Source: Polyangiaceae bacterium (lineage in GTDB: Bacteria; Myxococcota_A; Polyangia; Polyangiales; Polyangiaceae). Taken from it: a stretch of DNA of 64,000 nt. The translations under genes were made by a program, and so were the position numbers. Shown one piece after another: positions 48,821-56,313 of this stretch. Position 1 is the first letter of the stretch; each line of letters starts with the position of its first letter. The stretch lies in the NCBI GenBank assembly GCA_020846005.1, contig JADLEQ010000041.1:32817-96816 (forward strand), given 5' to 3'. Below the pieces are notes generated by a model. The model searched no databases, had not been told where the DNA came from, and was given only the letters and a program-made list of their open reading frames with translations.

Positions 48821-48843
48821 CGCGGGCGCCCCGCGCGCCCGCG
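48821..48843. terminator. Bidirectional terminator between alaS and dtd
   Basis: CGCGGGCG (48821-48828) and CGCCCGCG (48836-48843) form a perfect 8-bp stem with a 7-base loop between the two converging stop codons. Confidence 0.45.
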
Positions 48844-48847
48844 TCCG

Positions 48848-49297
48848 TCAGAACGCTCGCCGGGTGTCGACCAGCAGCGTGACCGGACCATCGTTCACGA
48901 TCGAGACCTCCATGTGAGCGCGAAAGCGCCCCGTCTCGACCCCGACGCCCGCCGCCCTCGCGCTCGCGACGAAGTGCTCGAACAGCCGCGCCGCGCGCAC
49001 CGGCTCCATCGCACCGGAGAAGCTCGGGCGCTTGCCCCGCCGGACGTCGCCCAGCAGGGTGAATTGCGAGACCGCCAGGAGACGGCCCTCCACGTCGGCG
49101 AGCGCGAGGTTCATCTTCCCTTCCGCGTCCTCGAACACGCGCAGTCCCACGACCTTCTCGGCGAGCGCGACTGCGTCGGCCTCGGTGTCGCCCTCGGCCA
49201 CGCCGACGAACACGCAGAGCCCACCGTCGATCGCGCCGACGACCTCGCCGGCGACCTCGACGCGAGCGCGCGTCACCCGCTGCACGACAGCCCTCAC
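48848..49297 (-). CDS. dtd: D-aminoacyl-tRNA deacylase
   Basis: 149 residues from a GTG. Dtd signature: MRAVVQRVTRARVEV at the N-terminus, VFVGVAEGDTEADAVALAEKV, LLAVSQFTLLGDVRRGKRPSF (the SQFTL active-site motif) and the MEVSIVNDGPVTLLVDT end, with the cross-subunit Gly-Pro pair replaced by Gly-Pro inside DGPVT as usual. It removes D-amino acids, and Gly mischarged on tRNA-Ala, which makes proximity to alaS notable. Its GTG overlaps the stop of the DUF420 gene. Confidence 0.94.
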   Translation of the reverse strand: MRAVVQRVTRARVEVAGEVVGAIDGGLCVFVGVAEGDTEADAVALAEKVVGLRVFEDAEGKMNLALADVEGRLLAVSQFTLLGDVRRGKRPSFSGAMEPVRAARLFEHFVASARAAGVGVETGRFRAHMEVSIVNDGPVTLLVDTRRAF

Positions 49298-49866
49298 GGC
49301 GTGGCCCCGGGCGCGGACGCCCCGACACCGTACAGCAGGAAGTAGATCGCTACCCCGCTCGCCGAGACGAACCACCAGAGCGGGAGCGTGATCCGCGCGA
49401 GCCTCCGGTGCCCGGGGTGCTGGCCGCGCAGGCCGCGAGCGAAGGTGAGGAGCGCGAGCGGGACGACCGGCGCCGCGAGGATCACGTGCGGGATCAGGAT
49501 GGCGAAGTACACCGCGCGGATCGCGCCCTCGCCCTGGAAACGCACCGAGCCGACGGAGGCGTGGTGCAGGACGTACCCGACGAGGAAGAGGACCGACGCG
49601 GCGACGGCCGCGACCATGAAGGCGCGATGGACCGCCACGCGCCGCGCCCGGATCGCGGCGTACCCGAGCCCGAGCAGCACGGAGGCTGTGAGGTTCAGCG
49701 CGGCGTTCACCGTCGCGAGCGTCCCCGGTACGGGGACCCCATCCGCCGGGCCCCCGCGGAAGGTGACGATCCCCACCACGCCGAGCGCGAGGAGCGTCAC
49801 CCCGGCCACGAGCCATCGGACCCACGCTGCGGTGGCGCCCTCGCGGGCGATCTCGGGCGAACTCAC
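49294..49866 (-). CDS. DUF420-type membrane protein
   Basis: 190 residues with five or so hydrophobic helices. NAALNLTASVLLGLGYAAIRA, HRAFMVAAVAASVLFLVGYVLHH, YFAILIPHVILAAPVVPLALL and HRRLARITLPLWWFVSASGVAIYFLLY match DUF420, whose conserved His residues suggest heme or metal handling linked to cytochrome oxidase in relatives. I chose GTG 49866 because TATCTC ends 7 bases upstream; a GTG at 49890 is in frame. Its stop overlaps the dtd start. Confidence 0.8.
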   Translation of the reverse strand: MSSPEIAREGATAAWVRWLVAGVTLLALGVVGIVTFRGGPADGVPVPGTLATVNAALNLTASVLLGLGYAAIRARRVAVHRAFMVAAVAASVLFLVGYVLHHASVGSVRFQGEGAIRAVYFAILIPHVILAAPVVPLALLTFARGLRGQHPGHRRLARITLPLWWFVSASGVAIYFLLYGVGASAPGATP

Positions 49867-49873
49867 GCGACAC

Positions 49874-49879
49874 GAGATA
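49874..49879 (-). promoter_or_regulatory. -10-like box deciding the DUF420 gene start
   Basis: TATCTC (49879-49874) ends 7 bases before GTG 49866, inside the longer open frame from 49890. Confidence 0.4.
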
Positions 49880-49926
49880 GCGCAGCTCACCCCCGGCCGG
49901 GAGCCGCGGGCGAGGCGGCAGCGCCC

Positions 49927-51519
49927 TCAGCGGTGCGCGCCGAGGAGCAGCTCCGCGGCGCGCTCGGCGATCGCGCCGACGGTGGCGCCGGGCGGCGCCC
50001 CGACGATCGTGGGCAGCACGGAGGCGTCCGCGACGCGCAGCGCGTCGATCCCGCGGACGCGGAGCGCAGGGTCGACGACGGCGTCCGGGTCCGTCCCCAT
50101 CCGGCACGTCCCGACGGCGTGCTGCGCCGACTCGGCGCGCGCCCGGATCCACGCGCGCAGCTCCGCCTTGCCGTCTGCGGACTTGCCAGGGGTCGCCTCG
50201 GGCCCGGCGAGGGCTCGCAGGGCGTCCGTCCGGGCGAGCTCTCGCGCGAGCTTGACGCCCCGCACCAGGACGTCTTGGTCCGCGCGCTCGAGCAGGTAGC
50301 CCGGATCGATCGCCGGTGGCGTCGACGGGTCGCCGCTCCGCAACCGCACCACCCCCCGCGACGACGGCCGGAGCTGGCGGGCGACGATGGCGAAGCCCGC
50401 CCCCGGCGGCCGCACGAGCCCCTGCTCGTGGAGCTGTCGCGCCACGAACGCGAGGGCGAGGTCGGGGGCCCCGGCGCCGTCCACGGTGCGGAGGAACCCG
50501 CCCGCTTCCATCCCAGCCGTGGCCAGCGGGCCGCCGCCGGTGGCGAACCAGCGCGCCCGGGCGCGGAGATCGTCCTCGGCGCCGTCGAGCGTCGAGCCCG
50601 GGGTCGCGTGGAAGTTCACCGCGACCTCGAGATGATCCTGGAGGTTATGCCCGACCCCGGGAGCGTCGAGGACGACCGGGACGCCGAGCGCGCGGAGCTC
50701 CTCTGCCGGGCCGACCCCGGAGAGGAGGAGCAGCTGTGGGCTCCCCACCGCGCCCGCCGCGAGCACGACCTCGCGACGCGCCGCCGCCACCTCCACCCGC
50801 CCGCCCGCCCAGTACCGGACCCCCGCGCAACGCGTGCCCTCCAGGGTGAGCGACAGCGCGTGCGCGCCGGGCACGACCACTAGGTTGCGCCGTCGCCGGG
50901 CCGCGGTGAGCGACGCCCGCGCGCCCGAGTCGCGGAGGCCGCGCCGGCTCGTGATCTGGAACAGGCCGAAGCCCTCGCGGGTGGCGCCGTTGAAGTCCGG
51001 GTTGGTCGCGTACCCGAGCTCGTTGGCCGCCCGGAGGAAGGCGAGCGTCGCGGGAGCGGGGGACGCCACGTCCCGCACGGGCAACGGACCGCCCACGCCG
51101 TGGAGGTGGGAGGCGCCCCGGGAGTTGTCCTCCGAGCGACGGAACCGCGGCAGCAAGTCCCAGTACCCCCACCCGGGAGCCCCCGCCTGGGCCCACGCGT
51201 CATACTCGGAGGGGTGTCCCCGCAGGTAGACTCCGAAATCGAGCACGGCGCTCCCGCCGAGCGCCCTGCCGCGCGGCCAGTAGAGCCGCCGGTGCTCGAG
51301 GCCGGCCTGCGGCTCCGTCTCGTAGGCCCAGTCGAGCGCGGACTTCAGCACGCGCAGCCGCTCGCCGGGCGCGCGGAGCGCGCCGCGCGCGTCGTCGGGC
51401 CCCGCCTCGAGCAGCAGCACGCGGACGGACTCGTCCTCCGAGAGCCGAGCGGCGACCAGGCACCCCGCGCGCCCACCGCCCACGACGACGAAATCGTACC
51501 CCGCATCGAGGAGCTTCAC
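49927..51519 (-). CDS. GMC-family FAD oxidoreductase (choline/alcohol dehydrogenase-like)
   Basis: 530 residues. The N-terminal FAD motif FVVVGGGRAGCLVAARLSE, GRALGGSAVLDFGVYLRGHP, and GAVGSPQLLLLSGVG place it in the GMC family. The C-terminal catalytic His is in AQHAVGTCRMG. The second active-site position, usually Asn or His in an SGNTNAP-like segment, is replaced (TIVGAPPGATVG), so activity or substrate may differ from classical members. It is annotated cytoplasmic since no signal peptide is seen. The substrate is unknown. Confidence 0.88.
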   Translation of the reverse strand: MKLLDAGYDFVVVGGGRAGCLVAARLSEDESVRVLLLEAGPDDARGALRAPGERLRVLKSALDWAYETEPQAGLEHRRLYWPRGRALGGSAVLDFGVYLRGHPSEYDAWAQAGAPGWGYWDLLPRFRRSEDNSRGASHLHGVGGPLPVRDVASPAPATLAFLRAANELGYATNPDFNGATREGFGLFQITSRRGLRDSGARASLTAARRRRNLVVVPGAHALSLTLEGTRCAGVRYWAGGRVEVAAARREVVLAAGAVGSPQLLLLSGVGPAEELRALGVPVVLDAPGVGHNLQDHLEVAVNFHATPGSTLDGAEDDLRARARWFATGGGPLATAGMEAGGFLRTVDGAGAPDLALAFVARQLHEQGLVRPPGAGFAIVARQLRPSSRGVVRLRSGDPSTPPAIDPGYLLERADQDVLVRGVKLARELARTDALRALAGPEATPGKSADGKAELRAWIRARAESAQHAVGTCRMGTDPDAVVDPALRVRGIDALRVADASVLPTIVGAPPGATVGAIAERAAELLLGAHR

Positions 51520-51557
51520 GGCGCGCCCCGCCAGCCGACGAGCCGGCCTCGAGCCGG

Positions 51558-51581
51558 GCGCCGCGACCGCGTTCGCGGCGC
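51558..51581 (-). terminator. Hairpin near the 3' end of the pseudokinase gene
   Basis: GCGCCGCG (51558-51565) and CGCGGCGC (51574-51581) form an 8-bp stem with an 8-base loop, 12 bases after the stop of the 51593 gene on the minus strand; the short gap also leads into the GMC gene. Confidence 0.4.
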
Positions 51582-51592
51582 GAGCGGCCGCC

Positions 51593-53653
51593 TCACTTGC
51601 ACTTGATGAACGTCCCGCACTTCTTCGGCGGCTTCGCCGGGACCTTCGAGGCGGGCGGCGGCGCGGCCGGCGGCGGCGCAGCCGCGGGGTCGCGCTTCTT
51701 CGTGAGCGCCACCCGCTGCTCCACGTCGCGCCCCGCCACGACGGTGACCGTGAGCTTCTTGGGCTGGTACCCCTCCGTCTCGACGACGCACGGGTGCTTG
51801 CCCGGCGGGAGCCGGAAGGCGCCGTCCACGACCTCCATCGACTGATCGTCGCAGCGCACCGCGCCGCAGCCTGGCTCGCCGCAGTCGAGCTTCACGAGCG
51901 GGTTCGCGGGTGGCTCGGCGCTCGCCGCCGGCGCCGCGACGCTCGCTGCAGGTGCCTCGCCGGACGCCGCTGCGGCGACCTCCGTCGCGGCGGGCGCGGC
52001 GCTCGCCTGGGGCGGGGGCGAAGGGGCCGCAGAGGCGGAGGCAGCGGCGGAGGCGGCGCCGCCCGCGGAGCGGCTGGTGAAGGCCCAGACGGCGGCCGCC
52101 GCGATGCCACCGAGCACGAAGAGCCCGCCGATGGCCAACACGGGGACCCACCAGCCGGGCGACCGCCGCGGAGGCGGGAGGCTCGCGGCCTCCTCTGCGG
52201 CCATGGCGGCCGCCATCGGATCGACGGCCCCGTGGCCCCACGCCTCGGCCCCGTCCGGCGAGCCCGCTGCGCCGGGCGGGTACCCACCGCCGGGCGGCGC
52301 GCCGGCGTACGGCACCGGCCCGCCCGCCTGCGGCGGGTACGCCTGCGGGGTCGCCGTGTAGGGCGTCGGCGTGGCGGCGAGCGGCGCCGCCGGCGACATG
52401 GCGCCCGGGGCTGCGGGCGGCGCCGCCGCGAGGGGAGGCGCGGCGGGCTGCCCATGGAACGGGGACGGTACCTCGATCGGGGTGGGGGCATCCACCCCGA
52501 GGCCGGCATGGCTCGGGATCGCTGCCGGCGGCGGCTGCGGCGTCCCGGTGCCGATCATCGTCGGCGGCGCGGGCACGATGGGCGGCGGCGCGATCACCAC
52601 GGCCGCGGCGTGGCCTGCCGGCGCGGCCCCCCGGAGCGGCGAGGTCGACGGGGTCGGCTGCACGCCGGGAGGCTTGGGCGAGGCCGGTCGGGGCGCGCCG
52701 GGCCGAGGCGCGCCGCCGCGCGGCGCGTCGGCGAGGAGCATGGTGCTGGCGAACTGCTTCTTCCCCGCCGGACCCGCCGCGGCGCCGCCGGAGGTCGCCG
52801 CGGAGAACGCGCGCGCGACCTCGGACGGCGAGGTGAAGCGCTGGCCCGGGACCGGGTCCAGCGCCTTGGTGAAGAACGCGTCGAGCGCCGCCGGGACGTT
52901 GCCGCCGAGCTGTTGCGCGCGCGCGGACGCGGTGAGCGGGCTCGTGATCTCGCGCGCCAGCGCGGCCGGATCGAGGTGCGCGCCCTGCGCCGCGAGGTAC
53001 GGCGACTTGCCGACCAGCGCGAAGAAGGCGAGCACACCGAGCGCTTGCACGTCCGTCGCCGGGACGAGCGGCGCGCCCTCCTGCGCCTCCGGCGAGGCGA
53101 ACCGGCCACGCGCGCGCCACCCGGGGAACGCCGTGGCGCGCAGGTGGGCGAAGCCGAACTCCTCGACGCGGAGCTCGGGTGGCGCGCCGAGCCGCACGTG
53201 CACGTTCGTGGGATCGAGGGCGCCGTGGACGAGGCCAGCCGCGTGGGCGGCGTCGAGCGCGGGCGCGATGCCCTCGAGGAGCAGCGCGACCTGCACCGGG
53301 CCGAGCAGCCCGCTCGCCGCCACGTGCGCCTCGAGCGAGGGCACGCCGATGGCCTCGACGACCGCGTACGGCACGCCGAGCTGCGCGTCGACCTGCGCCT
53401 CGAGGGTGCGCGCGAGCACGCCCCTCGCGACGACCACGTCGGTGGCGAGCCCGGTGGACGCGCGCGCGTCGCGCTGGAAGGCCTGCCACGCGCCCTGCAC
53501 TCCGAAGAGGCTGGTGGGGAACGCGTGGACGACGCACGCCTCGCCCGCCGGACCTCGGGCGTCGTAGCGGTGACCCACCTCCGTCGTGACGCCTGGGCCG
53601 ACCAGCGTCCACTTCCCGCCCAGGACCGATCCCGGCTGGAGAGGCTCGGTCAT
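51593..53653 (-). CDS. Kinase-like (pseudokinase) membrane protein with C-terminal PEGA-type domain
   Basis: 686 residues. Residues about 10-285 thread like a protein kinase, but active-site residues are lost: no GxGxxG loop, HRD-N is VHGALDPTNV and DFG is EEFGFAHL. A Pro-rich region with Ala/Gly repeats leads to a transmembrane helix near 500-520 (VPVLAIGGLFVLGGIAAAAVWAF). The C-terminal 100 residues (RLPPGKHPCVVETEGYQP, then LTVTVVAGRDVEQRVALTK) are PEGA-like and Cys-bearing, outside the membrane. It is coupled to the lipoprotein gene (ATGA overlap). I infer a catalytically dead envelope receptor or scaffold. Confidence 0.8.
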   Translation of the reverse strand: MTEPLQPGSVLGGKWTLVGPGVTTEVGHRYDARGPAGEACVVHAFPTSLFGVQGAWQAFQRDARASTGLATDVVVARGVLARTLEAQVDAQLGVPYAVVEAIGVPSLEAHVAASGLLGPVQVALLLEGIAPALDAAHAAGLVHGALDPTNVHVRLGAPPELRVEEFGFAHLRATAFPGWRARGRFASPEAQEGAPLVPATDVQALGVLAFFALVGKSPYLAAQGAHLDPAALAREITSPLTASARAQQLGGNVPAALDAFFTKALDPVPGQRFTSPSEVARAFSAATSGGAAAGPAGKKQFASTMLLADAPRGGAPRPGAPRPASPKPPGVQPTPSTSPLRGAAPAGHAAAVVIAPPPIVPAPPTMIGTGTPQPPPAAIPSHAGLGVDAPTPIEVPSPFHGQPAAPPLAAAPPAAPGAMSPAAPLAATPTPYTATPQAYPPQAGGPVPYAGAPPGGGYPPGAAGSPDGAEAWGHGAVDPMAAAMAAEEAASLPPPRRSPGWWVPVLAIGGLFVLGGIAAAAVWAFTSRSAGGAASAAASASAAPSPPPQASAAPAATEVAAAASGEAPAASVAAPAASAEPPANPLVKLDCGEPGCGAVRCDDQSMEVVDGAFRLPPGKHPCVVETEGYQPKKLTVTVVAGRDVEQRVALTKKRDPAAAPPPAAPPPASKVPAKPPKKCGTFIKCK

Positions 53654-54318
53654 GTCCCTCCGCGGAGGCTGGTGACCGCCGTCAGGATCGGCCCCGCCTC
53701 CGCCTCGGCGTCCGGCTTCACGACGACCCCGACGGCTACCACCACCGTGTCGCCAAGCTTGGTGACCGCGACGAGCACCGTGGCCGGCTTCCCGGCGAAG
53801 CTCGGATCGCCCTTCTGGCGAGTCTTGTCGACCTCCCAGATCTTGACTGGCGTGCCGCCGGCGTCCTGGGTGTCCTGCGCCTTCGCCAGCCGCTTCTGGA
53901 GCGTGGGCACCACGACGCCGGACACCGCGAGGCGCGTGAGGAGCGACTCGATCGCCGGCGCGAGCTTGGCGGCCTCCTCGCCCGCAGCGACCGCCACCGC
54001 GAGGCTCGCGAGACCGCTCGGCGCGACCGCGACCGTAGCGGTCGCCTCCTTCGCGTAGGTCCAGCCCGGAGGCGGCGTCATCGTCACGGCGGTGCCTGCG
54101 ACGGTGGCGCGGGTGTCGGCCGCGCTGGCGCACTTCTCGCCCATCGCCTCGCACTTCGGCGGTGGAGGCGGCGCGGGCACGGGGGGCGGCGCCGGGGCCG
54201 CGCTGCCGGACGCCGATGACGCCGCGACCGGCGCCATCGGGGGGCGGCGCCGGCAGGCAGAGTGACCGAGGGCGAGGGACGCGAGGAGGGCTGCGAAGAG
54301 GTAGGTCCGCTGGGACAT
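53650..54318 (-). CDS. Lipoprotein coupled to the pseudokinase gene
   Basis: 222 residues from ATG 54318. Signal peptide with lipobox-like GHSAC, then a Pro/Ala-rich linker, KCEAMGEKCASAADT with two Cys, and a soluble domain (about 70-222) starting TPPPGWTYAKEATATVAVAP. The latter recalls small periplasmic lipoproteins with an alpha/beta fold, but I do not recognise the family. Its stop overlaps the start of the pseudokinase/PEGA gene, so they probably work together, with the lipoprotein a possible ligand or partner of the PEGA domain. Confidence 0.68.
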   Translation of the reverse strand: MSQRTYLFAALLASLALGHSACRRRPPMAPVAASSASGSAAPAPPPVPAPPPPPKCEAMGEKCASAADTRATVAGTAVTMTPPPGWTYAKEATATVAVAPSGLASLAVAVAAGEEAAKLAPAIESLLTRLAVSGVVVPTLQKRLAKAQDTQDAGGTPVKIWEVDKTRQKGDPSFAGKPATVLVAVTKLGDTVVVAVGVVVKPDAEAEAGPILTAVTSLRGGT

Positions 54319-54368
54319 GCTCGGGGAGCGGGGGAAGGGACCGCCCGCGGGCGACAACTATCACGAAA

Positions 54369-54393
54369 CCGGCCCTGGGCGCGACCGGGCCGG
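54369..54393 (-). terminator. Terminator of the three-gene membrane-protein operon
   Basis: CCGGCCC (54369-54375) and GGGCCGG (54387-54393) form a 7-bp stem with an 11-base loop, just beyond the stop at 54418 on the minus strand, followed on that strand by GGTTTCG. Confidence 0.45.
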
Positions 54394-54417
54394 CCGGCGA
54401 GCCAGCGCGCGCCCCGG

Positions 54418-56313
54418 TCAGCGGCTCGCCGCCGGGGGCAGCAGGTCGGCGCGGACCCAGACCTCCAGGGTCGTCGGGATGACGAGGAAGCGGGTCGGGC
54501 GGCTGTCGACCTTCCGATACCGCGAGAGCAGCTCGTCGAGGACCACGAGGTTGAGACGCTCCGCGGGGCTCGACTGCGCCCACGTGCGGTAGAGCTGCAT
54601 CCAGATCACCCGCTCGGCCGGATCGAGGACGATCGCCCCCGGGGGCTCGCGGCGGAGCAGCTCGAGGTCGTGCGCGAGGACGTGCTCCGGGTACTGGTCG
54701 ACGAAGACGACCGCGCCGCGCAGCGGCGGACGCGGCCGCTCGAGCAGCGGCGCGAGCGCGAGATCGTCGGGGAGGACGAGGGCGGTCTCCGTGGGCGGCA
54801 GCGTCCGCCGCACCACCGCGGCCGCCTCCCACAGGCCGCGGGCGCGCGGGCCCACCTGGAGGTGCGCCCAGTAGCCCTCCGCGCCGAGCGGATAGGTCGC
54901 CGCCATCGCGCGATCGAGCTTGTTGCACGCGAGCCCGGCGACGCAGAGCGCGGCGGCGACCCACTTGACCGAGCCGAGCCGCGCCCGGTCCAGCGCCACG
55001 AACAGGAACGCGAGCGCGACGAACACGATCGGGTTGTTGTCGTAGAACGCTCGAAACTCGGGCGCGGAGGTGTTGTGGAGGAGCGAGCACACCAACGCGG
55101 CGACGTAGAGCACCACGAACGTGTCCCCCGCCCGCGCACGCCCGACGGCCAGGTCGGCCGCCGCCGCGGTCGAGCGACCGCGCGCCGCCGCGCCCCCGAG
55201 GTGGACCAGCGCGAACAGCGTCGCGAACGGCAGGCCGAGACTCGGCGACAGCTTGAGCGCGTCGGACCACGCGAGGGCCACGCGCGGGAGCTGCTCGGCA
55301 CCGGAGCCGAGCGCGAGGTACGCACCGCCGAACCCCACGACCGCGAGCGCCGCGGCGCCCGCGGCCGCCCGCACGCCGAGCGGCTCGTCCCGCTCCGGCT
55401 CGGCGCCGACCTCGAGCCCCTGGTGTCGCCACAGGCGGACGCCGACCCAGGCGAGCAGCGCGACGATCACGAACGACCCGGGGAACGACGGGAGCCCCAC
55501 CACGTAGTTCAGCATCACGCGCGCGAGGTGGAGCGTCCCGCCCTTGAGCGCCGGCCCGTCCCGGTACACCGCCTGCAAGAACGCCGGGATCGATCCGCCG
55601 AGCGCCGCGACGCCTGCCAGCGTCGCCGCGAGCCCGACGGCGAGCCCCGCCGCCCACGCGATCGCCGGGCGGCGCTCGAGTCGCTCGCCGCGCAGCCGGG
55701 CGAGCACGGCGAGCACGACGAGCCCCACCCCCCAGCCGAGCACGACGCCGAGGCCAGTGCTCTGCTTGAAGAAGTGGGTGAAGCCGGCGAGCGCGCCAGC
55801 CGCGAACCACAGCCGCGGCGCAGCGCGCGGCGCGGTGGAGCGGAGCCCGTGCACGCCCACGACGAGGCTCGCCCACGCCACGACCTGGGCGGTGTGGTCG
55901 TACGCGATCTCCTTGTTGAGCTGGACCACGACGGCGAGCGTCGACACCGCGACGAGCAGCGCGTTCGTGCGCGTGGTCAGCCGGACCGTCCCCGCGTAGG
56001 CGAGGAGCCCCATGACGAGGTGGCACGCGATGTTCAGGCCGAGCTCGTTCAGGAGGAGCCGCCGCCCCACCACGCGCTCCACCCAGGCGAGCACGACGAA
56101 GCTCCCCGGCGGGATCGGCAGGAAGAAGTCCACCCAGGGGCGGTCCCCCGCGAGCAGCCGATGGGCGAGCGGGTTCGACCAGCCGGTGAACTCCACGTCG
56201 CCGAAGAAGGTGTTGGTGAGCCGCGTCGCGAACCGCGAGGCAAAGAGACAGAAGCTCGCGATCACCACGACCCACGCCGCGAGCGCGAGCCGTCGAGCCC
56301 GACGCTCGCTCAT
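54418..56313 (-). CDS. Polytopic membrane protein, GT-C glycosyltransferase-like, third of the operon
   Basis: 631 residues with about 10-12 hydrophobic helices. An early loop reads RPWVDFFLPIPPGSFVV, the D-x-x-x-P-P-G pattern common in GT-C (ArnT/PMT-like) transferases that use polyprenyl-phosphate sugars. The soluble C-terminal part has ETALVLPDDLALAPLLERPR and RPPLRGAVVFVDQYPEHVL. It is paralogous to the upstream gene. The ATG overlaps that gene's stop (ATGA). Likely role: sugar transfer in the envelope, substrate unknown. Confidence 0.7.
   Translation of the reverse strand: MSERRARRLALAAWVVVIASFCLFASRFATRLTNTFFGDVEFTGWSNPLAHRLLAGDRPWVDFFLPIPPGSFVVLAWVERVVGRRLLLNELGLNIACHLVMGLLAYAGTVRLTTRTNALLVAVSTLAVVVQLNKEIAYDHTAQVVAWASLVVGVHGLRSTAPRAAPRLWFAAGALAGFTHFFKQSTGLGVVLGWGVGLVVLAVLARLRGERLERRPAIAWAAGLAVGLAATLAGVAALGGSIPAFLQAVYRDGPALKGGTLHLARVMLNYVVGLPSFPGSFVIVALLAWVGVRLWRHQGLEVGAEPERDEPLGVRAAAGAAALAVVGFGGAYLALGSGAEQLPRVALAWSDALKLSPSLGLPFATLFALVHLGGAAARGRSTAAAADLAVGRARAGDTFVVLYVAALVCSLLHNTSAPEFRAFYDNNPIVFVALAFLFVALDRARLGSVKWVAAALCVAGLACNKLDRAMAATYPLGAEGYWAHLQVGPRARGLWEAAAVVRRTLPPTETALVLPDDLALAPLLERPRPPLRGAVVFVDQYPEHVLAHDLELLRREPPGAIVLDPAERVIWMQLYRTWAQSSPAERLNLVVLDELLSRYRKVDSRPTRFLVIPTTLEVWVRADLLPPAASR

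Noticed and set aside
51593..56275. A 1560-codon frame spanning the pseudokinase, lipoprotein and part of the membrane-protein gene
   Set aside because: Only the first part (to 53653) codes; upstream is an Arg/Gly-rich shadow of genes in other frames.
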